Translations under genes and position numbers: made by a program
From: Gemmatimonadota bacterium
GTDB lineage: Bacteria; Gemmatimonadota; Gemmatimonadetes; Longimicrobiales; Gaopeijiaceae
Length of the DNA: 64,000 bases
Reading direction: 5' to 3'
Assembly: GCA_028873595.1 (NCBI GenBank)
Contig: JAPPOV010000009.1
Location: forward strand, 23,501-87,500
In this document: positions 9,335 to 17,903 of the stretch, one piece after another
How the letters are laid out: every line of letters starts with the position of its first letter
Position numbering within the stretch: position 1 is the stretch's first letter
The notes under the pieces: generated by a model
What the model was told of the DNA's origin: nothing
The model's database searches: none
The model's input: only the letters and a program-made list of their open reading frames with translations

Positions 9335-12300
9335 ATGGCTACCTCCCTCAAAAGCTGTTCGAGCATGCCGATACAACACCTCATTGTATTCGCGCTCACA
9401 TGCCTCACTGCCACCCCTTTCGCCGGGTCTGCTCAGGACATCGAGTTCGCGCCCGACCGGCTAATCGTGAAGTATCGACCGGGGACTCCCGGGACGCGCG
9501 GCGCGGCCCTAAGCGCGGCGATTGGGGGACAGGTTGTGAAGCAACTCTCCCTGATTGGCGCCGACCTTGTCAGCCTTCCAGACGACTGGGATGTGCAAGA
9601 CGCTGCAGACTGGTATCGAGGCCAGTTTGGAGTCGAGTATGCTGAACCGGACTACCGGTTCTATCCCATCGAAACCATACCGACTCCACTGTATGGCTCT
9701 GCAAGCGCGAAAGCGACCGTGAGCCCTCTTTACGACATCCCCGACGACCCACGCTTTGAACAACTCTGGGCACTGAACAATACGGGCCAGACAGGTGGAC
9801 GCGAAGATGCTGATATCGACGCGCTTGAGGCTTGGGATGTGACTACCGGCGATGAGACTCTGATTGTTGGAGTGATCGATACCGGGATTGATCCCGAACA
9901 CCCAGACCTAATAGACCAGATGTGGGTGAACGCGGGTGAGATTGCGGACGATGGGATCGATAACGACGGGAATGGCTTTATTGACGACATATACGGTTGG
10001 GATTTCGCTAATGATGACGCGTCCGTTTATGACCTTCCTGATGTAGACGATCACGGCACACACGTAGCTGGAACGGTTGGAGCGACTGCGAACAATGGCG
10101 CCGGCGTGATAGGGGTAGCGCACAACGTTCAAATCATGAGTCTGAAGTTCCTTCACAATGGCGGGTATACCTCGGACGCCATCGATGCAATTCAGTACGC
10201 GATGGACAACGGGGCCCATATGACCCAAAACAGCTGGGGAGGAGGGGGGGCGTCGCTCGCACTCCAAGAAGCGATTGAAGCCTCCGGAGAGGAGGGTATG
10301 CTGTTCATCGCTGCCTCGGGGAACCGCTCAGTGAACACAGATTCCTCACCGATGTACCCCGCGGCTTACCCTTCCGAAAACATCATCTCGGTCAACTCCA
10401 CAAACCACCTAGACGAACTATCAGGGTTCTCCAATTACGGTCTAATTTCAACCGACCTGGGAGCTCCCGGCAGTGCGATCATGAGCACGGTGCCGGAGGG
10501 CGAGTATGCGTCATTTAGCGGAACATCGATGGCCGCTCCGCACGTCACTGGGGTTGCTGTCCTCGTATATAGCGAATTTCCCGATCTCACATACCAAGAG
10601 GTCAAAGACCGCCTGATGCAGAGCGGAGACCCAATCGAGGCACTCGAGGGGAAGTCAGTCAGTGGTCGACGGCTAAACGCATTCAGTGCGCTCGATAACG
10701 ACTCCATCGCGCCGGCCGCAGTCACCGATCTCTCTATCACGGACGATCCAGAGAGGGGAGCCATCACACCTTTCGCGGGAACGGCCCTGACATTGTCTTG
10801 GACGGCACCGGGTGATGACGGTACCACCGGGTCCGCGACCGCTTACGATCTACGTTACTCTACCTCGCCGATCACCACAGATGCCGAGTTCGCGGATGCA
10901 CTTCAGGCTACTCGCGAGCCTCAGCCGGGATCATCCGGCTCGACCGAGACATCCACAGTCATCGGCTTGAATCCTGAGAGCACCTACTACTTTGCGGTAA
11001 AAGCCAGCGATAACGTTGGAAACCAGTCGGCTCTATCTAACTCTCCCGACGGCGAGACCGGCTTAGTCACAGTCCTCTTCAGCGATGGAGCTGAGACTGC
11101 AGACAGTGAGCGCCTCTGGGATGCTGACCCACCATGGACCCGAACTTCACTTGGGAGCAGCCCGGACGACTCTACGGTGCCCCTCGGGGGAGACTGGAGT
11201 TGGGTAACTAGCGAGGAGGAGTACACAAATGGCCTTAACGCCAGTCTTACCTCCATTCCGATAGACCTCAGCAACGCCTCTAACCCAGTCCTTCAGTTCG
11301 ATCATCGCTACGAGATTGAATCTGGATGGGACTTCGGCTTCGTTGAGGCCTCAATAGATGAAGGACTGACATGGAGCGAGCTGGAGAGCTTCACCGGCAG
11401 CCAGTCAGAGTGGACGAGCGCATCGTTGACCCTGAATGACTTCACCGGCAGCGGAGCATTTCAGGTACGATTCCGTCTCCAGACAGACGCGTCGGTAGTG
11501 GACGATGGGTGGAATTTAGATGACATACGCCTCATTGCAGACACAGAGGGCGTCCTTCTAATCGAAACTGCTCTGGATGCATCTGGAGACACCGCTCTCG
11601 TGACCCTAGCACTGACCAATAAAGAGCTGGTGACCGGGGTTAGCTACCAGTTCTCTTGGGCGGGCCAAGGCGAATCACCTGGTGTACACCCGCTTTCGTT
11701 CGACGCGAGCAGCCTCACAGCCAGAGCATCAAGCCTGACGCACTCCACGGAGGTCGATACCGACGAGCATCAGCTAACAGGGATCCTTGTCAGTACATCC
11801 GGAGATGGCACGATCGAGCCTGGAGAAGGACCCATAGTGGAGTATCGGTTTCCGCTGAACGGAGACCTGTCGTCAACTGGTTCCGGATACATCACCGTTG
11901 TAGAAACGGGCAGCCCCGCCTCCGGAGAGCTTCCTGATATATCAGTTTCCGTGCCCTTCGCTCTTGCCGAGGGAGACCTTTCAGACGCCTCGGGTAACCC
12001 ACTCGTGGCTGGCTTAAACGTTGGATCACCGTTGGTACTCCGGGATAGCATCCTGAATGCGGATGTCGATCTTGATGGGGCACTGGATATCAACGACGTC
12101 GTGGTGATGATCGATTTTTATCTCGGTCGCACAGAAATGTCCGGCCTAGAAATGGCCCTCGCCGACACGTATCGGGACGGGCGCTTGAACGTGGTGGATA
12201 TTGTCAGAGCCATAAACCTCGTCCTAGGCCGTGAGATCGGGAATTCGCCCGCTACGGTTCAGACGCTAGCCTCCAAATCTCTCAAGCCTCGCCCAGATCT

Positions 12301-12850
12301 CGCTGTATCACTCGGAGCAGCCCTGGCGTCGGCAACCCAAGGCCCGTCTGACCCAAGTTCAATTGTGGCTGAAGTTCCGGGGGGAGTTGTGGGACTCGAG
12401 GTCGGCATCGAGCACGGTGCTTCCCAGGTAAGAGGTTCTAGACTGTTACTGGACGAGTCCGAATATCAAATGGTTGAGAAAATCGGGCACACCAGCTCTA
12501 GATTCATGATCTATAGTTTGAGCAACACGCCCCTTCCCGACGGATCCGAACGGCTAATCGCACTTGATCTGGATCAGTCCACGGGCTCGGCTTCAGAGGG
12601 CAGAGACAACTCGATCTACCTCACTGAAGTGCTGGGTGTTGACGCCGCAGGCTCGCCGATTTATCAGCCGATCGATCCCGTGACTGCAATTAGAGAGCTA
12701 CTCGGCCAGTCGGCGTTGGCCCTATCGGAAAAAGTCCAACTCGATCGCCGAGGCAACGACGACGGTGTGTTCAATCTGGGTGACGTGCTCTCGCTGATGG
12801 AAAGATCTGGAATGTTTTCGATTAATTCGAACGACGGGGTGGCCCGATGA
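9335..12850 (+). CDS. Subtilisin-like serine protease with FN3, MAM-like and dockerin domains
   Basis: A 1171-residue secreted S8 protease (signal peptide ending near GSAQD). Residues ~30-110 form an inhibitor-like propeptide. The catalytic triad is Asp182 (VIDTGID), His240 (DHGTHVAG) and Ser398 (SGTSMAAPH), with the oxyanion Asn in QNSWGGGG. Then come an FN3 domain (~455-575) and a MAM/jelly-roll-like domain (~577-735, ending DDGWNLDDIRLI). A cohesin-fold-like beta region follows (~740-885). A dockerin at ~907-967 has one textbook calcium loop (from D910: DVDLDGALDIND) and a second imperfect loop (from D944). A further beta domain and a third dockerin-like loop (~1137-1160, GNDDGVFNLGD) close the protein. 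ATG 9365 is an alternative start. Its stop overlaps the next ATG (ATGA). Confidence 0.88.
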   Translation: MATSLKSCSSMPIQHLIVFALTCLTATPFAGSAQDIEFAPDRLIVKYRPGTPGTRGAALSAAIGGQVVKQLSLIGADLVSLPDDWDVQDAADWYRGQFGVEYAEPDYRFYPIETIPTPLYGSASAKATVSPLYDIPDDPRFEQLWALNNTGQTGGREDADIDALEAWDVTTGDETLIVGVIDTGIDPEHPDLIDQMWVNAGEIADDGIDNDGNGFIDDIYGWDFANDDASVYDLPDVDDHGTHVAGTVGATANNGAGVIGVAHNVQIMSLKFLHNGGYTSDAIDAIQYAMDNGAHMTQNSWGGGGASLALQEAIEASGEEGMLFIAASGNRSVNTDSSPMYPAAYPSENIISVNSTNHLDELSGFSNYGLISTDLGAPGSAIMSTVPEGEYASFSGTSMAAPHVTGVAVLVYSEFPDLTYQEVKDRLMQSGDPIEALEGKSVSGRRLNAFSALDNDSIAPAAVTDLSITDDPERGAITPFAGTALTLSWTAPGDDGTTGSATAYDLRYSTSPITTDAEFADALQATREPQPGSSGSTETSTVIGLNPESTYYFAVKASDNVGNQSALSNSPDGETGLVTVLFSDGAETADSERLWDADPPWTRTSLGSSPDDSTVPLGGDWSWVTSEEEYTNGLNASLTSIPIDLSNASNPVLQFDHRYEIESGWDFGFVEASIDEGLTWSELESFTGSQSEWTSASLTLNDFTGSGAFQVRFRLQTDASVVDDGWNLDDIRLIADTEGVLLIETALDASGDTALVTLALTNKELVTGVSYQFSWAGQGESPGVHPLSFDASSLTARASSLTHSTEVDTDEHQLTGILVSTSGDGTIEPGEGPIVEYRFPLNGDLSSTGSGYITVVETGSPASGELPDISVSVPFALAEGDLSDASGNPLVAGLNVGSPLVLRDSILNADVDLDGALDINDVVVMIDFYLGRTEMSGLEMALADTYRDGRLNVVDIVRAINLVLGREIGNSPATVQTLASKSLKPRPDLAVSLGAALASATQGPSDPSSIVAEVPGGVVGLEVGIEHGASQVRGSRLLLDESEYQMVEKIGHTSSRFMIYSLSNTPLPDGSERLIALDLDQSTGSASEGRDNSIYLTEVLGVDAAGSPIYQPIDPVTAIRELLGQSALALSEKVQLDRRGNDDGVFNLGDVLSLMERSGMFSINSNDGVAR

Positions 12851-13272
12851 GCCGGTTGAACTGGACCATATCCATCATGGCCACCCTTACGATCATGACT
12901 GGATGTTTTGACGACGAAGGAGTTGGCCCAAGCGTGCTCAGCACTACTGAGATCCCAGCATTAGACGTACACATTGCGAACGCCACTGGAGATTCAGGAG
13001 CCTTACTGCTCGAGGTCGTCGGTGCCGGGATTGACTCGGTCGTGTCTTCAACGCACCAGGTGTTCGCAGAGTCAACCGGACCCGAACGAATGAGAGTGTT
13101 GGTGGTAGGTACGTTTCGGGGGGAGGCAGTAGCTCGGGTTTGGATCTCCAACCCAGGCGCTACTACCGAAGCATATCAGGTTCTCCTGGAGCAGGTCGCC
13201 TCTGCCGAGGGTTATGAACAACAGTCACCTGCTGATTACTCGCTCCGGTTAGTGGCAGTAGAGGACGATTGA
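12847..13272 (+). CDS. Small lipoprotein of the cohesin/dockerin operon
   Basis: A 141-residue protein whose ATG overlaps the protease stop (ATGA at 12847-12850), so it is translationally coupled to it. The signal peptide ends in a lipobox MTGC, with Cys20 followed by acidic residues. The remainder is predicted mostly beta strand with no recognised motif, in the style of a single Ig/cohesin-like fold. I do not recognise a family. Context suggests an accessory surface lipoprotein of the cohesin/dockerin protease module. Confidence 0.75.
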   Translation: MSRLNWTISIMATLTIMTGCFDDEGVGPSVLSTTEIPALDVHIANATGDSGALLLEVVGAGIDSVVSSTHQVFAESTGPERMRVLVVGTFRGEAVARVWISNPGATTEAYQVLLEQVASAEGYEQQSPADYSLRLVAVEDD

Positions 13273-13346
13273 CCGGCTTCTGCGTGCTCAACCACGGCTC
13301 AGCAGAGACATGCCTCACCGAACAGAGTAAACCGGAGCAATCCAGA

Positions 13347-13369
13347 CCCTTCGGGAGTCGCCCGAGGGG
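13347..13369 (+). terminator. Possible hairpin after the protease operon
   Basis: A nine-pair stem with one G-T pair (CCCTTCGGG/CCCGAGGGG) and a five-base loop lies between the small lipoprotein and the next gene. No T run follows, so it may be an attenuator or partial terminator. Confidence 0.35.
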
Positions 13370-13424
13370 AAGAGTGTCAACAACCACAATTCACCACATC
13401 GATGAAAAGGAGCAGCATCACATT

Positions 13425-14564
13425 ATGCTACGGAACACCCTCATCTCGACCATCACGGCCCTAGCCGCTGCACTCGGCGCTGTAAGCCTAACAGCCCAAG
13501 ATCAATGGCTTAGCGAAACGAGCTGCTCGGACGTAGCACACGCAATCGTGAACGAGGGCATCACCGCGTGGGGCAACGTCGAGCATGGCCGAGCGAAAGG
13601 CATGTATCAGGCGGCCCTCGTCGTAGACCCCGACTGCCTGGCCGCAAAGATCGCTCTCGCGGACATGGCGAACGGTTCTGACTGGGGCACACGTTCATCC
13701 CAGATGGCAGCCCTCGCCGATGCCTCAGGAACGCCCTCGGAAATGGCCTGGCTAGAGGTGATGGGAGCCTCAAACGGGCCAAACGCGGCCTATGAAGTGG
13801 CGCAGAACATGCCCAATGATGCCCTGTTTCATTACTGGGGGTCGTGGAGCGAAACGTCGGAATCGGCCATAGCCGGACACATGGCCTTCGCGGAGCGATT
13901 CCCCTCCCTTGCGGGCGCCTCGTTGAACAATCTGGCGTACGCTTACGCACAAGGGGACGGTGTGGACACCGACGAGGTCAAAGCCAGAGAATTCCTGCGG
14001 TCGTATCTGAGGGTATACAACGAAGCGAATGCTCATGACTCCTTCGCTGAAATTTCAGCCATCTTCGGAGACTATGAGGGCGCTATTCGTCACCAGCAGC
14101 ACGCTGTGGACCGCGGTGGCGCAACCGTGTACGGTGAGCGTGTGGGCCTCTACTGGCGTCTGTCGAATAAAGACGAGTTCACACAGTCAGTGGTAGACGC
14201 GGTAGAGGTGCTGGCCAACCCCGACGCGCCGGAAGAAGAAACGGCTGCAGTCCTGTCTGATCAGTCGGTGATGTGCCTCTCGAGCATGGTTCCTTGTGCG
14301 GTCATGACCGCTGCTGAGTACATGGCCACTGCCAACAACACGGAGTGGCTATCCATGTCCGCGAACGACATCGATGTAATGTTCAACGACATGATGACCT
14401 ACGCTGTCGCCACCCATCACAACACAGGTCAGTACGTGCTGGATGGCCAAACCGTCGATTATTCGGTCCGGGTATCTTCAGTGTGGGAGGTCACCAACCA
14501 GGGGGTCCACCTGATCACGGCTAACTGGGCACCCATGGGTGGTGCTGGCCTACCGGGCAGCTGA
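13425..14564 (+). CDS. Secreted Sel1/TPR-like repeat protein
   Basis: A 379-residue protein. The start is ATG 13425, preceded by AAAAGGAG; an in-frame extension to 13269 is rejected because the signal peptide (LISTITALAAALGAVSLTAQ) begins here. The body is all-helical, with repeat-like segments (AYAQGDGVDTDEVKAREFL, AIFGDYEGAIRHQQHAV) of Sel1/TPR type. The final ~70 residues switch to beta character with a VWEVTNQGVHLITANWAPM tail that weakly resembles a SnoaL/ketosteroid-isomerase-like edge. It ends just before a perfect hairpin terminator. Function unknown; it may belong to the same accessory block as the protease operon. Confidence 0.75.
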   Translation: MLRNTLISTITALAAALGAVSLTAQDQWLSETSCSDVAHAIVNEGITAWGNVEHGRAKGMYQAALVVDPDCLAAKIALADMANGSDWGTRSSQMAALADASGTPSEMAWLEVMGASNGPNAAYEVAQNMPNDALFHYWGSWSETSESAIAGHMAFAERFPSLAGASLNNLAYAYAQGDGVDTDEVKAREFLRSYLRVYNEANAHDSFAEISAIFGDYEGAIRHQQHAVDRGGATVYGERVGLYWRLSNKDEFTQSVVDAVEVLANPDAPEEETAAVLSDQSVMCLSSMVPCAVMTAAEYMATANNTEWLSMSANDIDVMFNDMMTYAVATHHNTGQYVLDGQTVDYSVRVSSVWEVTNQGVHLITANWAPMGGAGLPGS

Positions 14565-14614
14565 TGCAGCATGAACCAGAGGGCTGATCGCCTAGCCACT
14601 CTTGTCGAAAGAAC

Positions 14615-14647
14615 GTGGGCCCACCTTCACGATGAAGGTGGGCCCAC
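14615..14647. terminator. Perfect 15-bp hairpin between convergent genes
   Basis: GTGGGCCCACCTTCA pairs perfectly with TGAAGGTGGGCCCAC across a three-base loop. It lies between the plus-strand TPR gene and the minus-strand hypothetical gene, so it probably serves as a bidirectional terminator. T runs are weak on both sides. Confidence 0.7.
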
Positions 14648-14775
14648 TTCGTGTAGACCGTGTCCCGCATTCCACTCGAAAGCTCATCGGTCCAGGGGCT
14701 CTGCGAGACCCGGTCGCGCGCGCCGTTCACACGCTCGCACCAACGCAAAGCGGGCCTGGTGTGCGACCGACGTCC

Positions 14776-15318
14776 CTACCTCTCCGTTGGGCGAGGCTCC
14801 TCGACTATCGAAGGCGGGGCTTCTTCGGCGCGGCGCCCGGTCAGATACCCCTCACAGAAGGCTCTCAGGGTTGTCTCAAGCCGGCTCATTCCGTGATGCG
14901 TGCGCAGGCCGGCCTCTCCCTCGCGATGAAGGGCGTCCTTCAGCCTGGACACGGCATCAAAGAGTTCCATGACGTATGGATGCTCCCGCGAGACGACGTC
15001 TACCGGATCACGGTGGGCGCCGAGATCCATACCGACGACCACACCCTCCTCCACCGATTCGATCCCACGTGTCCGGGACTGCGCCTGTACGAGCAGTTCA
15101 CCACTCCGCTGTGGAATCGGTTCATCAGGTGAGATCAACGCATCGAACAGGCCCTCCCGGCGCTCCGGCATCGGTGCATCGGGCGAGATGAGCGCCCCTT
15201 CAACCGTCTGCGTCTCACTCGGCGCGTCCACAGCCCGTTGAATTCCGTAGGTTCGACGGCGCATGCCCGGGGGAAAGGCCGGAGGAGGAAGACGGCGTCT
15301 CTCGTTCTTTTCGCTCAT
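14776..15318 (-). CDS. Hypothetical protein with duplicated ALISPD motif
   Basis: A 180-residue protein starting at the ATG at 15318 (MSEKNERRR). It is rich in Pro, Arg and Glu at the N-terminus and has two near copies of the motif ALISPDxPxPxR, about 20 residues apart. The C-terminal half is predicted helical (YVMELFDAVSRLKDALHREG). No signal peptide or membrane segment is seen, so it is probably cytosolic. It is the last gene of the der-plsY-gpsA-surE operon direction. I do not recognise a family. Confidence 0.6.
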   Translation of the reverse strand: MSEKNERRRLPPPAFPPGMRRRTYGIQRAVDAPSETQTVEGALISPDAPMPERREGLFDALISPDEPIPQRSGELLVQAQSRTRGIESVEEGVVVGMDLGAHRDPVDVVSREHPYVMELFDAVSRLKDALHREGEAGLRTHHGMSRLETTLRAFCEGYLTGRRAEEAPPSIVEEPRPTER

Positions 15319-15410
15319 CGCCACGTGCTCCCTGCAGACTGCGTTCACCCACATCGGATCGTCATGCCAATATGTGACGCCCCGAGCCCGTGAACAAAGA
15401 ATCGCTCGGG

Positions 15411-16088
15411 CTACAACAGAAATTCGATGGCAATGAACCCGGCGACAAAGAGGACGCTGAACAGGATGATCAGACGGTTGAAGTGCAGGTCGATGAAGCG
15501 CTCGATCGGGCGGCCAAACCTGTAGACGAGCCCCGCAATGAGGAAGAATCGGAAGCCACGGCTGAGGATAGACGCGAGGACAAAGACCCCGAAATTGATG
15601 TTGAACACCCCGGACGCGAGGGTGAACACCTTATAGGGGATCGGCGTGAGGCCCGCGAGGAACACCGCGGCGAATCCGTTCGCATCGTAGAATTCCCGTA
15701 CGCCCTCGAACGCGACCGGTGTGACGCCGGGTACGTAGCCGAAGAACCAGTCCTGAGCAATGTGCCAGGCTCCGGCCCCGATCGCATATCCGACGATGCC
15801 GCCGAGTACGGAAGCCAGGGTGCAGATCCCGGCGAACCTGAGCGATTTCCGGCTTGCGCCCAGACAAAGCGCGAGAAGGAGTGGGTCAGGAGGTAATGGG
15901 AAGAACGACGACTCAGCAGCCGAGATCAGAAAAAGCGCGGGCACTCCGTAGGGCGTCTCAGCCCAGTGGAGTACCCAGTCGTACAGTCGGCGGATCGGAT
16001 TGTCTCTAGCGGTCGACCCCACGCTGTCTGGGCCGGCTTCGCCCACCTCCGGACTCCACGCCGACGTCTCCTCTTCCTGCTCCGTCAT
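15411..16088 (-). CDS. YqaA/DedA-like (SNARE-associated family) membrane protein
   Basis: A 225-residue polytopic protein. ATG 16088 is preferred because GAGGAAGG stands just upstream; ATG 16115 is an alternative that overlaps pcm. After a ~35-residue polar N-terminus come the family hallmarks: an early ESSFFPLPPDPLL segment, GYAIGAGAW, and FLAGLTPIPYKVFTLASG, followed by a further helix and a C-terminal hydrophobic helix. DedA-superfamily proteins are inner-membrane transporters or scramblases acting on lipid carriers or phospholipids; the exact substrate here is unknown. Confidence 0.85.
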   Translation of the reverse strand: MTEQEEETSAWSPEVGEAGPDSVGSTARDNPIRRLYDWVLHWAETPYGVPALFLISAAESSFFPLPPDPLLLALCLGASRKSLRFAGICTLASVLGGIVGYAIGAGAWHIAQDWFFGYVPGVTPVAFEGVREFYDANGFAAVFLAGLTPIPYKVFTLASGVFNINFGVFVLASILSRGFRFFLIAGLVYRFGRPIERFIDLHFNRLIILFSVLFVAGFIAIEFLL

Positions 16089-16101
16089 CCGTACACCTTC
16101 C

Positions 16102-16776
16102 TCATCCCTGTTCATCAGTCCAGGCGAAACGCCCGAGCAGCGGCACGAATGTGACGGCACCACCGACGGGCTTCTGTGTGACGGCGAACCCCGTCTTCTC
16201 CACCAGGATCAACTCCTGCACCTCGCGCGTCCCGACCGGGATGAGCATGCGTCCGCCATCCGCCAGTTGATCCACCAGCGCCTGTGGCACGGACGGCGAA
16301 GCTGCAGACACGACGATGACATCGAAGGGTGCGTACTTCTTCCACCCGATGGTCCCATCACCCACGAGCAGCGCGGCATTCTTTGCACCAAAGTCATCCA
16401 GAGCCTTACGCGCCCTCTGTGAGAGCTCGCGGATGCGTTCGACCGAGTACACTCGATCGGCCATGAGACACAGGAGGGCTGTGAGGAATCCGCACCCGGT
16501 TCCAATCTCGAGCACCACGTCATCGGGCTCCGGGCGCAGGATCGAGAGGTAGTATGCCTGCAGCGACGGCTGCGACGCGGTCTGCCCGAAACCGATCGGC
16601 ACCGGAGCGTCCTCGTACGCCCTGGGCTGTACGCCATCGGGCAGAAAGATGTGCCGCGGCACCCGATCGAAGAGCTGGAGGATCTCTAGCTCGTCCACGC
16701 CCCGGGCACGGATCTCCTCGATCAGCTTTCTGCGATACCCGGCGTACCGAGCGTCGGCTAGAGGGTCAGGTCCCAC
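16102..16776 (-). CDS. pcm: Protein-L-isoaspartate O-methyltransferase
   Basis: A 224-residue SAM-dependent enzyme that repairs isoaspartyl residues. It shows the PCMT signature: RHIFLPDG, the GFGQTASQP substrate loop, SAM motif I VLEIGTGCGFLTALL, VYSVERI, and the later VGDGTIGW and DVIVVSAASPSVP. The GTG start at 16776 overlaps the end of surE by 19 bases. The surE-pcm adjacency is common in bacteria and links repair and nucleotide-phosphatase functions in stationary-phase survival. Confidence 0.95.
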   Translation of the reverse strand: MGPDPLADARYAGYRRKLIEEIRARGVDELEILQLFDRVPRHIFLPDGVQPRAYEDAPVPIGFGQTASQPSLQAYYLSILRPEPDDVVLEIGTGCGFLTALLCLMADRVYSVERIRELSQRARKALDDFGAKNAALLVGDGTIGWKKYAPFDVIVVSAASPSVPQALVDQLADGGRMLIPVGTREVQELILVEKTGFAVTQKPVGGAVTFVPLLGRFAWTDEQG

Positions 16777-17507
16777 GCGCGCACGTCCTCGAGGAGTCGA
16801 TAGTTGGTCAGATCAAGGTGTAGAGGCGTCACGGAGACGTATCCGTCGTCGATCGCCTGGAAGTCGGAGTCCTCGGAGCCCCGCCATGTCACTTGCCCCC
16901 CTCCAATCCAGTAATACTCGTTTCCGGAAGGGTCGTTGGCGCGCGTGATGGAGTCGGCGTATCGACGCCGGCCGAGCGAGGTGACCCGGATCCCCTTCAC
17001 GTCCGACGGGTGTACCGGCGGCAAGTTGACGTTGAACAGCGTATCCTCAGGAAAGTCTCCCCGTGACAGGATCTCCTTGAGGATCCGCGCCACGAGTTCC
17101 TCGCACTCCTCGAGCTCTTCGGGAAAAGCGCCGCACCACGAAAACGCCACGGCCGGGATTCCGATGACCGTCGCTTCCATCGCGGCTGCCACAGTCCCCG
17201 AGTAGAGCACGTCCTCGCCCAGATTCGAGCCGTGATTTACCCCGGAGACGCAGACGTCGGGGCGCTCGGCGACGAGTTCATTCACCGCCAGAATGACGCA
17301 GTCCGTCGGTGTGCCGTCCACGATCCAGGCACCGTCGCGTGAGCGGCGTGCGCGTAGGGGATGGTGGAGGGTCAGTGAACTACTGGTGGCACTTTGCTCC
17401 CGATCGGGGGCAACGGTCGTCACGCTACCGAGTGTGGATGCGGCGCGGCCGAGCACGCCTATGCCGGTCGACAGATACCCATCGTCGTTCGTACAAAGGA
17501 TGTTCAG
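16758..17507 (-). CDS. surE: 5'/3'-nucleotidase SurE, with a CTG start
   Basis: A 249-residue survival protein SurE, a metal-dependent nucleoside monophosphate phosphatase. The conserved N-terminus xNILCTNDDG is encoded only if translation starts at CTG 17507-17505. The first ATG, GTG or TTG in frame is a GTG at 17456, and starting there would remove the metal-binding Asp pair (residues 8-9). The CTG aligns exactly with Met1 of family members and forms a CTGA overlap with the merR stop. Other motifs: APDREQSATSSS, NHGSNLGEDVLYSGTV and the C-terminal TPLHLDLTNY. It is part of the merR-surE-pcm unit. Confidence 0.93.
   Translation of the reverse strand: MNILCTNDDGYLSTGIGVLGRAASTLGSVTTVAPDREQSATSSSLTLHHPLRARRSRDGAWIVDGTPTDCVILAVNELVAERPDVCVSGVNHGSNLGEDVLYSGTVAAAMEATVIGIPAVAFSWCGAFPEELEECEELVARILKEILSRGDFPEDTLFNVNLPPVHPSDVKGIRVTSLGRRRYADSITRANDPSGNEYYWIGGGQVTWRGSEDSDFQAIDDGYVSVTPLHLDLTNYRLLEDVRAWDLTL
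17504..17507 (-). promoter_or_regulatory. CTGA stop/start overlap, merR to surE
   Basis: The last base of the final merR codon plus TGA reads CTGA on the minus strand. The CTG is the inferred surE initiation codon, used presumably by reinitiation of ribosomes that have just terminated on merR. Confidence 0.65.
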
Positions 17508-17878
17508 CGGGCGTCTCCGGCGGGCGGTGTCAGGACCTCGCGCAGCTCCTCGAGTTCTCTCTTGATTCCTGCCAGAAAATCTCCCGCAACGACGTCGTGA
17601 CCGCTCTCCTTGAGCTCACCTTCCTTACGCATGTCGATGAGCTTCTGATTCGCTCCCTCGATCGTGTACTTCTCTTCATAGAGCAGGTGCTTCACGAGCA
17701 GCACGACCTCTACGTCCCGGGAGCGATAAACCCGATTGCCCGCGCGGTTCTTCGTCGGATTCAGCACAACGAACTGAGTCTCCCAGTAGCGCAGCACATG
17801 CGGCTTGAGGCCCGACAGATCACACACCTCACCGATGGAGTAGTAGACCTTCTTGGCAATGGGTGGTTGATCGCTCAT
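17504..17878 (-). CDS. MerR-family transcriptional regulator
   Basis: A 124-residue protein with an N-terminal MerR winged-helix domain: YYSIGEVCDLSGLKPHVLRYWETQF at residues ~12-36, then NRVYRSRDVEVVLLVKHLLYEEKYTIEGANQKL. A short coiled C-terminus follows (IKRELEELREVL) with no metal-binding cysteines or drug-binding domain. It belongs to the small group of MerR-like proteins found near gpsA or surE in several phyla. Its targets are unknown. It lies 25 bases after gpsA in the same operon. Confidence 0.88.
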   Translation of the reverse strand: MSDQPPIAKKVYYSIGEVCDLSGLKPHVLRYWETQFVVLNPTKNRAGNRVYRSRDVEVVLLVKHLLYEEKYTIEGANQKLIDMRKEGELKESGHDVVAGDFLAGIKRELEELREVLTPPAGDAR

Positions 17879-17903
17879 TACCCCTCCTCTTCATTCGCGA
17901 ACA

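Noticed and set aside
16758..17456. surE starting at GTG 17456
   Set aside because: This start deletes the NDDG metal-binding motif found in every SurE; the CTG start restores it.
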